A DNA stretch of 64,000 nucleotides from Circinella minor. Lineage: Eukaryota; Mucoromycota; Mucoromycetes; Mucorales; Lichtheimiaceae. The notes under the pieces are model-generated. The model did not search any database. It was given only the letters and a program-made list of their open reading frames with translations, and was not told where the DNA came from. The translations under genes and the position numbers were made by a program. Location of the stretch: positions 62,001-126,000 of the forward strand of contig JAEPRB010000015.1 in the NCBI GenBank assembly GCA_016758965.1, in the 5' to 3' direction. The first letter of the stretch is position 1. The number at the start of each line of letters is the position of its first letter. This document shows positions 13,791-26,688 of this stretch, one piece after another.

Positions 13791-16152
13791 ATGGTGTTTG
13801 CCCGATCTACCAGATTATTTTCTCGAGGTCGTATCCCTGCTCTTACAATGGGTGCTTTTGCTGCCACAGGTATGGCTTACATGGCAATAAGACCTGAACC
13901 CAAGAAGGTACATGCTGAACAAAAGCTTTCATTGTGGGAAAGCCTTCCTGGTGAAAACATGCCTGTTAATCCAGGTTTTGCCAAATTACGCGGTATGGCT
14001 GCTGAACAACGTTTTCGTACCGCACTTTCCGAGAGTAATGGAAAAAATGATTTCGATGTTGTTATTGGTAAAGCTTTTTCCTTACTTTAGTTACCATATC
14101 TTTTTATTAAGTATTTTATGTATAAAATTTTATTTTTCATTTTTGCTAACTGGAATGTATATATATTAGTTGGTGGTGGTATCATTGGTTTGGCTACTGC
14201 ACGCGAATTATTGAAGCGTTTCCCTAATATGACCATTGCCGTTCTTGAAAAAGAACGTGAAGTGGCAGCTCATCAAACAGGTCATAACAGTGGTGTTATC
14301 CATGCTGGTATCTATTATAAACCTGGTTCTCGTATGGCATATACATGTGTTCGTGGTGCTGAATTGATGTATGAATATTGTAAACAAAATCAATTGCCTG
14401 TTGAACGTTGTGGTAAATTGATTGTTGCTGTGGATGAAAAGGAACACAAACAAGTTGAGCGACTTTATGAAATTGCTTCTTTGAATGGTGTCAAGGATCT
14501 AGAAGTCTTGAATAGTGAAGAGGTTAGTTAATTTTTTAAGAAAATCTTGTTAGACTACTTTTTGTGTTCGTGTGTATGTGCGCGCACACTCTCTTTATTT
14601 TTTAATGTGGGGGTTTTGTTTTTATTTTGCGTATTTTAAATTCTTCGGATTTTTTATTTTACTTATCTCTTTATTATCAAAATTATCATTAGATTCGTAA
14701 ACTTGAACCTAATGTGGTAGCTTACTCCGCTTTGTATTCTCCTAACACTGGTATTACTGACTTCGGTTTGGTTGCTCAATGCATTGCAAACGAAATTGTC
14801 CAATCTGGGTAAAGTTCCCGCCCCACACTATTGATTCTTCCGTATTTTTCCACACATCAATAATCGCATGACCTCTCCCCCCAAATTGATATTATCTAAT
14901 AACTAACACGAACCTTTTTTTTATTTTTGTATATCATGTTTTATAATAGACGTGCTGAAGTCAAACTTGCTTTTGAAGCAACCAAATTTGAAAAGAGAGA
15001 CGATGGTAGAATCGAGGTATGTTATAGAGATGATAATAATCCAGATTTTGTTGGTCTTTTTACTTTTTACCCAGCCCCTTACCCCGCACCCTTCTATTTC
15101 GATATATATTGGCTTCTACACACACTTTCTTATCGATCATTGGGTTTTTATTTTATTTTTTTCTGGGGGTAAGGGAAGGCTACAAAAGGAGAAAGACAAC
15201 GTTACCTAAGCAACCAAAATTGATAACTATAACTTTATATTATTACTTTATCTAGATTTGGGGCGCTGAACCTAACCAACGTGGTCCCACGCTCAAAGTA
15301 TCTGCTAAAAACGTCATTACTTGTGCTGGTTTCTATTCCGATCGAGTTGCTGGCTTAGCAGGTGGTGATGCTGGTAAAGCAAAGGTTGTTACTTTCCGTG
15401 GTAGTTACTACCAACTGAAGCCTGAATACAGAGGTATTTGTCGTATGAATGTCTATCCTGTCCCAAGTGGAGGTGGTATCCCTGTCGGTGTTCACTTTAC
15501 ACCCACCGTAAGTCAATATAAACATATTACATTTACACACATAACAACAACGCATCCAATTTCCTCCGCTTGCAGTATCTTATTTAATTATATATTTTGA
15601 CTCTTCTCCCTTTTTTTCTTTTAAATTTGGGGGATTCATTAGGTTAATACCCGTCGTGGTATTCAAATGATTGTTGGTCCTGGTGCATGTCTTACATTCT
15701 CTCGTGAGGGCTATGACTTTATGAACTTTAGTATGAAGGATTTATTTGACTCCATGACCAACATGAACTTATGGGCTTTTGCCTTGAAGAACCCATCCTT
15801 ATCAATTGGTGAACTTTATAAAGACTTGAACAAGCGTGCCTTTTTACGTGCAGCTCAAGCTTATGTTCCAGGATTGACTGAAGAAATGGTCGAAGAAAGT
15901 TTTGCTGGTGTCATGTCACAAGTATTTGAAAATGGTGGTATTGCTGCCAATGATTATATTTTGGAGCGTAATTTAATGGATGGTAAGGTTCTTTGCGTCC
16001 GTAACGCTCCTACACCTGCATGCACAGCTTCCCTTGCAATTGCAGAAATGTTGGCAGATACAGCAACAGAAGACTTCAAATGGAAGAAGGAAGAAGATGC
16101 ATCCGATGAAAAGAATGGTGCTCAACCACAACCACTTGCAGTCGCCGCATAA
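13791..16152 (+). CDS. L2HGDH: L-2-hydroxyglutarate dehydrogenase, mitochondrial, FAD-dependent
   Basis: Oxidises L-2-hydroxyglutarate, a by-product of malate dehydrogenase, to 2-oxoglutarate, passing electrons through FAD. Six exons: 13791-14067, 14170-14522, 14693-14808, 14950-15016, 15256-15507, 15643-16152. Total 1575 bases, 524 residues. The basic, Ser/Ala-rich N terminus with a hydrophobic patch (about residues 14-32) looks like a mitochondrial targeting/anchor sequence. The dinucleotide-binding fold DVVIVGGGIIGLATARE places the GxGxxG glycines at 94-99. Family motifs HNSGVIHAGIYY, CGKLIVA, LEPNV, SPNTGITDF, TCAGFYSDRVA, FRGSYYQL, YPVP, GVHFTPTV and GPGACLTFSREGY are all present. A D-lactate or glycerol-3-P oxidase is excluded by the HSGV.H.G.YY block. 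Extra C-terminal acidic/Gln-rich tail of about 30 residues. Identification strong. Confidence 0.95.
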
Positions 16153-17941
16153 GGTTTCTTTATCAACAATTGTTTTTCTCTCTCTTTCCCGTTAATATCT
16201 CCTTCTCATCCTTAATATAATCATTTTTTCTTTATCGTAAACCTTTTATACAATCAAAATTTAGTATAAGCCCTCCTTTTTCTCTCGCTCTCCTTTTACA
16301 TCTTTCTTTTTTCTTCTAAAAATGTAATCTTTTTCATATCCTCTTGACTTTTTATACATCAACAACACAAACATATTTATACATATTATACTCACATCAC
16401 AAGCATTCTTTTTTTTACGACACTGTTGTCTCTTCCTCTCTTTTTTTTACTATACTTGCACTATTATAAAATATTATTATTAAGTATTAAAAAACCATAT
16501 TTCTTTTAAAAAAATAATCCCTTTTGGATCATTTAAACATGTTCATTCTCATCGTTATAATAATAATAATAATAAAGTGCATACAATTACATATCATCTC
16601 ATATAACTTTCTACATCATCGTCATATTCTTTTTTTTTATTTACCTCTTTTTTCGAACTATCTTCTTTTCGATCTCAAGAAAGATAATTATTTCTTATAA
16701 ACAGTCTTTTTTTTTTAGTTTTATAACTTTAATTATCTTTATCTTCTGTTCCCTCTTAACGTTTTACGGGATATTCCGGTTTCCCAGGATATACTGCTAT
16801 ATAAATTGATGGTTTATCCATCTCTTTGGAAATCCGTAAAAAGTAATGATATGGAATAATACGGAAACTTTAAACTGTATTACACAATGTCATGTAACCT
16901 GAAATTGCGCGGCTTTTTTTTTGTCACACTCTTCAAGTTTTTATAATAGTAATAATAATACTTCTTTCTCCTCCGCTTCTTACTCCTCTTCTCCATTAAT
17001 TTATTTGTGTCCATTAAATAAGCACGAAAAAAAAAAAAAAAGATTTCTTTACCCCGCTTGATTCATTAATAGAATAGGTGTTATTATTAATTTTTAAACT
17101 ATTAAATTCGAAGCATAAGATATATTTATATTGGTCTGTATAATCAGATAGTCTAATATTAATACTCTTTATTATTATTGCGTGTTCCCCTTTTAAGGGT
17201 GTAACGGTGAAGATTCAGTTAACTTTATAGTTAGAGGATGAAAACTGCTTAATACTACTGTAATAACAAAAATGAAAAAGATTTCAGTTAGCTCCCACAT
17301 TGCATTAACAAAGTCCAAATGTATATATAATAATATTGATCAATATATTATAATGAATATTTTATGGTGTCAATTTATACATGGTCTTGATTGTCGATTC
17401 GCACGACAAATCAATTCCGAATGCTTTTCCAAGCTTTTGTTATTGGTCATAACAATCATAAATTCTTATCATTATTTTATATACATTAATAATTAACAGA
17501 TGTTTACTAGGTCTGCCAATCCATTTGGTACATTGCATTGAAATCCACCGTTGTTCAAGACGAGTTTGTGTTTGCATCTGATATTTGAGGCATACTCATA
17601 ATTTTTCTTACTTCGTTACTACTTGAGCATACTATTTAAAGTAAACACTGGCTTCTTTTTGTTTTTCATTTGCTACAAGAAATTCATTTTAAATAGCCAG
17701 CGTACAAAAGAGAGAAAGAAAAAAAGCAACTTCGGTTTTTTAATACCACTTGATCAATCATTATACTATTAAATCTATAAGCATATAACTAGTAATATTG
17801 CAAAAACTCTTTTTCTTGTATATCAAAACTAAACCCAGCGAAACTACAAAGGTCAGAAAACAATAAAAAGAGCGGCATACACATTACCCGAAAATTATTT
17901 AATTTTCAGTTCTTATTTTTTATCATTTACTTTTTATAATT
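16153..17941. other. Intergenic: L2HGDH 3' flank to U1 snRNA
   Basis: Very AT-rich with long T tracts to about 16740. No gene is established. A minus-strand open stretch (17613 down to 17495) could encode a short peptide ending NGGFQCNVPNGLADLVNIC, with no start codon in frame; see findings. Confidence 0.5.
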
Positions 17942-18112
17942 GGGAGCGGGGAGAAAGTCAGCGAACCGACCATCTCCCCAAAGCAAAAATTATAGCCTCG
18001 AGACACCCCGAAGAGTGTTCGCAGAGCAGTCAGCAACCGGAAGTGCAATGGTCACCATCCGCCCTGTGTGCCCGGCATCCTTGATCACCAAACACACGGC
18101 TCAGGTAAGTAT
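17942..18112 (-). ncRNA. U1: U1 spliceosomal snRNA
   Basis: Recognises 5' splice sites by base pairing. Read on the minus strand, the RNA begins ATACTTACCTG, the invariant U1 5' end (plus 18102-18112). Then come stem H (AGCC pairing with GGCT near the 3' side), stem-loop I closed by GTGTG/CACAC with a GATCA-containing loop like the U1-70K site, stem-loop II with ATTGCACTTCC (the U1A-site core ATTGCAC is intact), stem-loop III ACAC-TCTTCGGG-GTGT, the Sm site ATAATTTTTG, and a final GC-rich stem-loop GGGGAGA...TCTCCCC. Length about 171 nt against 164 in human. The 3' end is approximate. The local GC content (about 55%) stands out sharply from the flanks. The 5' end is fully complementary to the GTAAGT donors used throughout the window. 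The apparent reading frame across this stretch is an artefact. Confidence 0.95.
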
Positions 18113-19562
18113 GAGTTGTATCTGTTGCGAAAAGCGCCTCTATTTATACTTTTTTTTTGAAATTGCGGATTTTCAAAATTGAGTTTATATTCATGACTGC
18201 TAACCATTTTTTTTTTGCTCAGTCACAAAACCCAATTTAGTAATCGCCTGCACAGGGTAACTTTTCAAGGGGAACCTGATTTTTCTTATGTCTCGCACTA
18301 CTATTGAACATGTATATTGTTTGACATACTTGACTTTGGATGTGTAATAGCCAAAATATGCTATATAACCATATTAAGCATTTTATTAATTATAATCTTA
18401 TAATTTTTTTGACCACATATTTATTACTGTAAACTGTTTTTTTTTCTTTTATGTTTATATATTTCACAGAAACATCAATATAGCTTTGTCCATATAGTAG
18501 TAATGATAAAAAGTTACCCACTGTGCGCTATATTTGTTGTGATGACATATATTATTTATTATTATATCACAGTATTACTTTTAGTAAGCTACATTATTAT
18601 GTGAAAACAATAGTATATAAAATACAGGGAAATATATCCCAAAGCATCCAAAAGTAACAGCATCACTTTTTTCGTATTCGTTAAGTGATATGCTGGTCTT
18701 GTTGGTATAGATTAGTTTTATTGAAAAAAGATAGTTAAAAACAAAAAAAAACGATTCTCATAATTATCCCTAATTTATATATACGGTTCATACCAAAAAT
18801 GTTTTATTACAAGCATGATAGTGTATTATAACAACACGACCGCAACTACAGAGTGAATATTATTGACAATGATATATACATAATGGTTAATAGGTTAAAG
18901 AAAAAAAAAGCAATAGTCAGTAACACCATTTATCTTGCTATCACATTATTTTTTGGGTCCACATATAATGCGAAGTACTGAGCATTGAGGCTTTATTTTA
19001 TTTAATTTTTGTGCTGTGTATTAATGTAACTACATGTGAAGTACTTTTTCTATGAGTACAAGAAACAAACAACTCGTTAAAAAAGAATACTAGAAAATGT
19101 AAAAAACGGTCTCTTTTTAACTTAAATAAGAAGCAATTCGACATAACAATATACTCTACAAACTCGGCAGGCTGTTCGTGATATTATCCATATACTGTAT
19201 AAAAAGCTGCTTTTTTTTTATTATGAACTATATATAAAATGACTGAGGAAAGAAACGATGAATTAGTAGTCTATATAAACCGTTCGTATTTATATCGGTA
19301 AGTTAATGCGTTTACAAAATTGAATAGTGTACTCTTCAATGAAGTTTTGACAGGTCATTCGAATAACGAAAAACATTAAATCGACGCAAATGCAGTTTGA
19401 TCATGATGTGTCGTGTAACACTAAACTAAAAGGGAAAAAAAAGACTTGGCAATCAATTACCTGAAAACATATGGAAACCTGTCAATCTTTACAATGATTT
19501 TTTCAATCTTTTCTGCCTTATTTTCTTTTTTTCACTTAATATAACTTTATTTTTTTTCTTGC
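18113..19562. other. Intergenic: U1 upstream region to the Zn2Cys6 array
   Basis: Apart from the U1 TATA box, nothing recognisable. AT-rich with T runs. A pyrimidine-rich stretch (19490-19560) sits just before the first transcription-factor gene. Confidence 0.5.
18140..18148 (-). promoter_or_regulatory. TATA box of the U1 snRNA gene
   Basis: TATAAATAG on the minus strand, 28-36 bases upstream of the U1 5' end, a normal RNA polymerase II TATA distance. I could not identify a separate proximal sequence element. Confidence 0.7.
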
Positions 19563-21751
19563 ATGCGTAACATAAATCCATGCCGCAGTAAGTATTCTTA
19601 TTTGTTATTTAGTGTGTGTATGTTACATGTTCATTCTTTTTTTTTTTTTTTTTTTTTGCTTTGACAGATTGTCGAACGAGACGACGGAAATGTGTATGGA
19701 AAATAAACGATTTAAAATGTGAACGTTGTGAATTATCAGGTACAGAATGTATACAATGCCTATCCATTCCAATCAGCACGGGCATTCAAGATGGCAGTGA
19801 ACAATTACTTGAATGGTGGAATCAAGTAATGGAACTGGAAGAAGAGTTGAATTTAGCAAGAGATGCATTGTTTTTGGATAAAAACAACTCGACAAGATCA
19901 CCAACACCAATAACGTATCATACATCGACAATAGCACCGGCAATAAATAAAACACACCATGATGAACGTCAATGGATGTTGAAAGTCGTAAACGGTCGTG
20001 TACAACTCGAAACCAACATCAAAGATTACCAAGAATTATTAATGTATCATCAGGCATCAATTCGCTACATTTCTCCTTTTACAGGATTACTTCAAAGAGA
20101 AAACGTACGATTCGATAGTATCTCGATTAGTGCTATTGCTTCAGCTAACTTAGCTTTTCGCTATAGCAGATATCAACCACAACGACAGAAAATAATGATG
20201 ATTGAACAACAAGAGCAACAGTTACATCAATATAGTTATCGGCATGAAATGGAAAAGCTTATCACTATATATATGAAAACTTACAATCAAATCATTGGTA
20301 CTTTATACGAGCCTTCATTTATGGCTCATTTCAATTCGCTCGAAAATCCACTCTGTTGCCCTATCGCTCTCACTACATGCATTGATGCCATTGCTTATTT
20401 ATATTCTCAGCTTTCTTATTCATCTCTTGAGAAACGACAATGGGCAGAATTCTTTTATAGTAAATACAAGGAAATATTATTTGACATGTATCACGATCCA
20501 GATTGTCGACTGGCAGTCATTACCACCACTACACTTGTACTGAAACATCTGATTGATATAGTAATGGATCTCGCAGAAGCACGTCGGATGATCACCATGG
20601 CACTATTGATTTGTAATGACCTGGAGGAAAACTCTCTGTCACGAATAGATATGATTTTATTTCGTCGACATCGTACGTGTCTTCAACTTTATGACAGATG
20701 TTTGAATTTTTATCTTGAAGGTAAAGTCGACTTTTCTGGTGTTCAAATACCTGATACGGAACTATTAGAAGGTGAATCAGATTACGTTGAAAAATACTTG
20801 ATGGCATGGAAATCTGTCATTGAATTGTTCGGATCGCCATATATGACATCATTAATGGTAAGAAAGTATAAACAATTATATTATTGAATGATTATTATTG
20901 TAATTTCTGACATGCTCTTTTTTTGTGTTCTTTTTTCTTTTTAGCAAAGAGTGAATCTTGCAATCCATGGAGAAACATGTGAAATAAGTTTAGATATGAT
21001 TTTGGAATTTGAGACCATACTTCAAGAATTTTGGAAGAGCCTTCCAAAAATTTTCAAGATATGTGATGACCCTTTTACACCAACGATTGAACAAGTAATG
21101 AACAACATTATTGATTCTATTTCCATGATACCATTTGCTGCTCTACACTGTTTATCTGGAATAGTACAGTCATCCATGTTGAAACCTTGTTTTGTAAATA
21201 CCGATGACTCTCCTATAAGTGATAATATGGCTCGAATTATACGAGACAAAGCTGAGTCAATGGCAATTATATCCATCAGAGCACTTGCTTATGTAACGAA
21301 ACGGAACCTTGAAATTGGTGTGGGGTCTATTCCATGTAAGTGCAAAATAAAATAAAATAAAGTAAAGTATTGATAAGAGCTAGTCTCTGTATTTCCTTCA
21401 ATCAATTAATAGAGGTAATCATTTTTACTTCTAGTGTCGATTTGGTATATGTTCGGAGCACTTCAAGCAATTTGCAGTATTGAAAATCATAGTACTAACG
21501 TTCAAATACAAAACGAATTACTGGAAACATTATCCAAATGTTTTACTCGATTGAACATGATTCTCCCTGTCGACCACCAATTACCACAATCTATTTCACC
21601 CTTGGAAGCATTTATGAAAAAGACGGAGGAAAACACGTCAACACTTATGAATATATATGATATGTACCCTCTACCAGGATATGCAATGGCATCCGATATG
21701 CTTTTCACTTGTTTCAATCAACTCGGACGCAGATTTTGTCTTAATTTCTAA
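19563..21751 (+). CDS. Zn2Cys6 transcription factor, array member 1
   Basis: Fungal binuclear-zinc-cluster regulator; nuclear, DNA-binding (family knowledge). Four exons: 19563-19587, 19668-20857, 20945-21335, 21435-21751. Total 1923 bases, 640 residues. The start lies in a 25-base first exon. The join makes PCRNCRTRRRKC, and the full cluster is C7-x2-C10-x6-C17-x8-C26-x2-C29-x6-C36, exactly the consensus. Next comes a coiled-coil-like segment (IQDGSEQLLEWW then Glu/Leu-rich, about 52-80), then VVNGRVQLE and MYHQASIRYISPFTGLLQRE (about 130-170). A long helical middle region of the kind found in fungal TF regulatory domains follows, and the conserved end PLPGYAMASDMLFTCFNQL. The intron splits the zinc cluster between its first and second cysteines. 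Targets unknown. Members 2 and 3 follow on the same strand after 332 and 227 bases. Confidence 0.9.
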
Positions 21752-22083
21752 ATGATGTAATTACTCATTCTTTCATTGTACATATTTATTATTATTGCTA
21801 TTATACTTTTTGAATATTGTACACATATTTGTAGGGGCTTTTTTGATTTCTTTATGATAAATTTTTATGTCATCCTGCATAGATAAACCATCAAATTTAT
21901 GCATCGTAGATTAAAGTTTACTTTTTAAGTAGTGAATGGCAAAACAACTTGAATTTTATGTCGGAATCCACGCATATTGTTGCCAAGAAACACATGGCTG
22001 CGCAGTAGTTAATTTTCATTGTGTCAACATAAAAAAATCTATTTGTCAGCAATCCGCTCGATCATGTTTTTGTCTTAAACCCT
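21752..22083. other. Spacer and promoter region between Zn2Cys6 members 1 and 2
   Basis: 332 bases, AT-rich. Should hold the member 1 terminator and the member 2 promoter. No clear element seen. Confidence 0.5.
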
Positions 22084-24298
22084 ATGCGTAACGAACACCC
22101 TTGTCGCAGTGAGTCTTTCTTCAATTTACATATAACATATAAAGATATAGTATCTATTTAGAAATAGAAACAGGGGTACCCATAGAAACAGTAAGGCATT
22201 ACTATTTTCTTTTTCGATATTATTTATTTTAATCTATTTTATTTTTGTACAGATTGTCGAAGTAGACGAAGGAAATGTTTATGGGAACTAGGTCAAGAAA
22301 AATGCGAGCGATGTTTAGAATCAGGAATCAATTGTGTACCCTGTGAAAGAACAAGTTCCAATGCTGGCATTCAAGATGGTAATAAACAACTGCTTGAATG
22401 GTGGGAACGAACCGCAGAATTAGAAGAAACACTGGATTCAATCGATCATGAACTTTACCAGTCGACCAAAGCATTGACAACAAGAACATCAACAAACGAA
22501 TCAATGTCGGGCATATTAGACAGAGAAGATCAAAAAGAACGACAACAGCGACAACCCGAATGGACATTAACCGTTGTTAACGGTCGAGTACGATTAGAAA
22601 GCAGTATAAAAAATTTTGAAGAATTAATAATGTATCACCAAGCATCAATTCGATATTTGTCACCATTGGCAGGATTACTTCAAAGAGAAAGCCTGAGATT
22701 TGAGGGTTTATCTGCGAGTGTTGCGATTGCATCCACGGGGCTTGTTATTCGATACACGCACCATACACCACGACATATCATCGTCAAAGAACTACCTTAC
22801 CAATTTATTGACTCTTATCGAGAAGAGATTGATCACCTTATTACTTTGTACATGGCGCGATACAATGCATGTACTGGCTACTTACATGAACGAAGCTTTT
22901 TGGATTATTATCGACGACTTAAAGATCCATTGACAAGTCCAGTTGTCATGGCCGTCTGTATAGACGCCATTGCTTACTTTTATCCACAATTACGATACAC
23001 TCCTTTGGAAAAACGACAATTGGCTGAATTCTTTTATGGACAATGTAGAGATATGTTACTGGACATGTATGGGGATCCATCCCGTAGAATGGAAATAATT
23101 ATGACAAGCTCATTTGTAATGCAGTATTTGCAGGATGTGCTAATGCAATACGCAGAAGCACGTCGTATAGTGACAGTGACATTGTTGATTTGTCATGATT
23201 TGGATAAAGATGATGAAGCACAACGCAAGATGTCAGAGATAGAACGTGTCCTGCTCCGTCGTCATTATATGTCACTGAGGTTATGGGGAAGAATTATTGA
23301 TATCTTTTTAGAAGGCGTTTTTAATTTTTCAAATATTGAATATTGTGGTGGTCAAGTATTAGAAGGTGAATCATATGCTGTGCCACAATATCTTTGCATG
23401 TGGGACTATATCGTACGATTCGTGGGCAGCCCATACATTACCGATATTATGGTATATATAATATGCAACTAAGCTGGATATCTTATATAACATATTACTA
23501 ATCTGGAGGAAAACATATAGAAACAAATTTCCCTTGCTGTTCATGGAGAACCCTACGAATTAAGTTTGGATATGGTCTTGCACTTTGAAATAGAACTTCA
23601 AGAATGGTGGAAAAGTCTCCCAGATTATTTCCAAATTTGTGATGACCCTTTAACGTCCACGGCTTATAAAGCCCTTGATACTGTTACTTCATCCGTTGTA
23701 TTGTTACCATTTGCTGTACTACATTCTACAACTGCACTGATACAGTCAGCTTTACTTAAACCACCCGTCATTATTGGAGATAATTCTTCTACTGCAACCG
23801 ATGATATGATTCGAGTCATACGGGAAAAAGCCATATCGCTCACATTAATATCTATAAAAGTACTTGTTTATATTATAAAACGAAATCTAGAGATCGATGT
23901 AGAAGCAATTCCATGTACGTATAACAAATATTTATATTGTTTATATATGTTTGTTTGATGCAAAGAAAGGCTAATACATATATAACATAGTATCAATTGG
24001 GTATATGATGGGTACGCTTCATGCAGTATGTAGTGTCGTCGATAATTGTGAAGATATCCAACTACCCGCTGAAGTTTTAGATATATTGTTTCGCTGTTAT
24101 ACTCAAATTAACTCTCTTTTTCCTCCAGGTCACTCTATTCCTCCTTCATCTTCTTCACTTGAATCTTTTTTGGCTACTTTCAAAAAGAATCCTATAGGCT
24201 TATATTATAGATTTCCCATGCCAGGCTATGCAATGATTTCTGATGTCTTTCATACTTGCTTTAATCAATTGGAGCGTGGCTTCCGTCTTGCTTTATAA
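22084..24298 (+). CDS. Zn2Cys6 transcription factor, array member 2
   Basis: Paralogue of the preceding gene with the same four-exon layout: 22084-22108 (25 nt), 22253-23451, 23521-23914, 23991-24298. Total 1926 bases, 641 residues. Zinc cluster C7-x2-C10-x6-C17-x8-C26-x2-C29-x6-C36 (PCRNCRSRRRKC after splicing). The linker repeats IQDGNKQLLEWWE, and the next block VVNGRVRLE and MYHQASIRYLSPLAGLLQRE is nearly identical to member 1. The middle LDMYGDPSRRMEI and AEARRIVTVTLLICHDL align with member 1, as does the end FPMPGYAMISDVFHTCFNQL. Intron phases (1, 0, 1) match member 1 exactly, so this is a tandem duplication, not convergence. A gene finder that misses the 25-base first exon would start far downstream and lose the zinc cluster. 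Regulatory targets unknown. Confidence 0.9.
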
Positions 24299-24525
24299 AT
24301 TGTTTTCTTTTCCCTTCATGTATCTCCATCTCTCAATATCCCTTCTTCTAATATGTATATTTTCTCACTACATTTTACTGATAGTAATTTAACACTAATA
24401 TTTCTTTTTTTGAATCCGGATGGTTTCGATTAGAGCTTGACATTCTCAGATTTGGTTTAAGTGTAACTGTGCTGGTCCTTAAACAAATTTCTCATGAATT
24501 TCTTTCTATTTCCACCAAAAAAACA

Positions 24526-26688
24526 ATGAGTCGCAATAAAAAGCCTTGTACATGTAAATATCTTTTCTTCTGCCTATTTGATACATATTTTTAAACTAAA
24601 ATATTATTATTAGATTGTAAAAAAAGGCGACGAAAATGTATTTTTGACAGCAATAATAATAGTGATGGCTGCAAACTTTGTATGCAAATGAATGTGGATT
24701 GTATACCGTGTGATCCCGTTGAAGAATGCTTACCTGTACGCGATGGTAACAAAGCAGTACAACAATGGCAAAAAGAAATTAAACAACTGGAGAGCGATTT
24801 ACAAAGCATGCAACATTTGGTGAGGAATGTTGATTATTACAACAACAACTATTATAAACATATCAATCACGAGGTTGACAACGGAAATATCAACAACTTT
24901 GAATGGAGGCTTCGTGTTGTCAATGGATGTATTCGTCTCGATAGTCGAATTAGAAATATCGAAGAACTTTTAATATATCACCAAGCTACCATCCGATATC
25001 TTTCACCTTTCCAACCCTTTTTCCAATTCGATCGTATTCAATTTAAAAATATGCCTAGAAGTATTCCCGTCGTTTCAACAGCATTGATTGCTCGTTATGC
25101 CAAACCACCTAATACACCACGCCACACTATCATGGATTATCCAGAAGGCTTCAAAACAAAAAACAACAGCACACTTTATAATACGACGACATTATTAAAA
25201 CAAACCATGGATGAACTTATAACACTTTATCTGGACCGGTATAATCAATTTGTTGGATTAATTCATGCTCCTTCTTTCTTGAAACATTATCACACTTTGG
25301 AAGACCCATTATCAAGTCCTATGGTACTTGCTGTTTGTATTGATACTATTGCCTATTTTTATCCACGACTCAAATATTCAACAGAAGAAAAACGACAATT
25401 GGCCGAATTTTTTTATACCAGATGCCGAGATTTACTTTTGGATATGTACGACGATCCGGAATATAGGCTTCAGGCAATTATTTCTACAACTCTACTGATG
25501 CAGTATCTTTTGGAAGTATTATTGGAGTTTGCAGAAGCTCGACGATTATTGACAGTGGCGTACCTTGCGTCACATGAAGTAGATTTGAATAAACTTTCTA
25601 AAGTAGAATATGCCATATTTCAACGACATCGTGTTGCACTTGAAATCTACATAAGTCAAACGGATGTTATATTACACGATCGATATGATTGTAGTATAGT
25701 AAATTTTACAAATGTAAATATACACGAGGATGATTCACCAGCTGTAGCAAGTTATTTTGCCATGTATAAGGCTATTTTCGCGCTGATCAAAACGCCTTAC
25801 ATGGCAAATATACTGGTAAAATGAAGTACATTAAAGAGCCTGTGGTGTTACATATATTATATTTAATATAGCAATAACAATAACAATGGCATTTTGTTAC
25901 ATATAGGAACAATTAAGTGTTGCTATTATACATGGAAAAAGTTTTGAATCAAATCTTGACCAAATTTTATTATTCGAGCATGTGCTAACATCTTGGTGGA
26001 AAGAATTACCACAAGAGTTCCTTATTTGTGACCAACCATTTGATTTATCAACAGGACTTAACGCGGTTGAAAGGGTTACCTCATCAACTCAATTAGCACC
26101 ATTTGCCGTTTTACATGTAATAACGGCCATTGTTCAGTCAGTTTTATTAAAACCAAGGTTTGACAATGACGATGATTCAAGTGAAATATCGGGATATAAT
26201 GAAGATATTATAAACATTATACGTGAAAAAGCACTATCCATGACATTATGTTCAATCCAATTACTTGTTTATATGATGAAAAAACATATAGAAGTGGACA
26301 TTGAAGCTATACCTAGTAAGTAATAATCAATATTTCTTTTGAATATATATGTGTATACACATAGCAACTAACATACGAATATTATAATAAATTAGTATCA
26401 TTTTTGTATATGATTGGAGTTCTTCACTCTATATGTAATGTTATGTCAATGTGTAATCATATTGATCTTTCATCAGAAACACGGAGAACATTATCACATT
26501 GTTATTCTCAACTGTTATCAGTCATACCTACTAATCATCATATTTCCCGATCAGGATCTTTATTAGAATCATTTGTGGCCACGCTAAAGCATAATCCTTT
26601 ATCTGTCTATGAAAAGTATCCCATGCCGAAACTTGCCATGATATCTGATATTTTATATACTTGTTTTAGCCAATTAGGCTCAACCTAA
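24526..26688 (+). CDS. Zn2Cys6 transcription factor, array member 3
   Basis: Third paralogue. Exons 24526-24553 (28 nt), 24614-25815, 25907-26315, 26396-26688; total 1932 bases, 643 residues. Cluster C8-x2-C11-x6-C18-x10-C29-x2-C32-x6-C39 (PCTYCKKRRRKC). The middle loop is two residues longer than in members 1 and 2, still within the family range. The linker is more diverged (VRDGNKAVQQWQKEIKQLE) and has an Asn-rich insertion. VVNGCIRLDSRI and IYHQATIRYLSPF keep the family block. LDMYDDPEYRLQA and AEARRLLTVAYLASHE align with the others, as does the end YPMPKLAMISDILYTCFSQL. Same intron positions and phases as members 1 and 2. By these differences it is the most diverged of the three. DNA target unknown. 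Confidence 0.9.

Noticed and set aside
13791..16152. Glycerol-3-phosphate or sarcosine/D-amino-acid oxidase instead of L2HGDH
   Set aside because: HNSGVIHAGIYY, SPNTGITDF and GPGACLTFSREGY are specific to the L2HGDH/LhgO group.
17940..18182. An 80-codon open frame as a protein gene
   Set aside because: It lies over the U1 snRNA on the opposite strand; its GC content comes from the RNA structure, and it has no protein-family feature.
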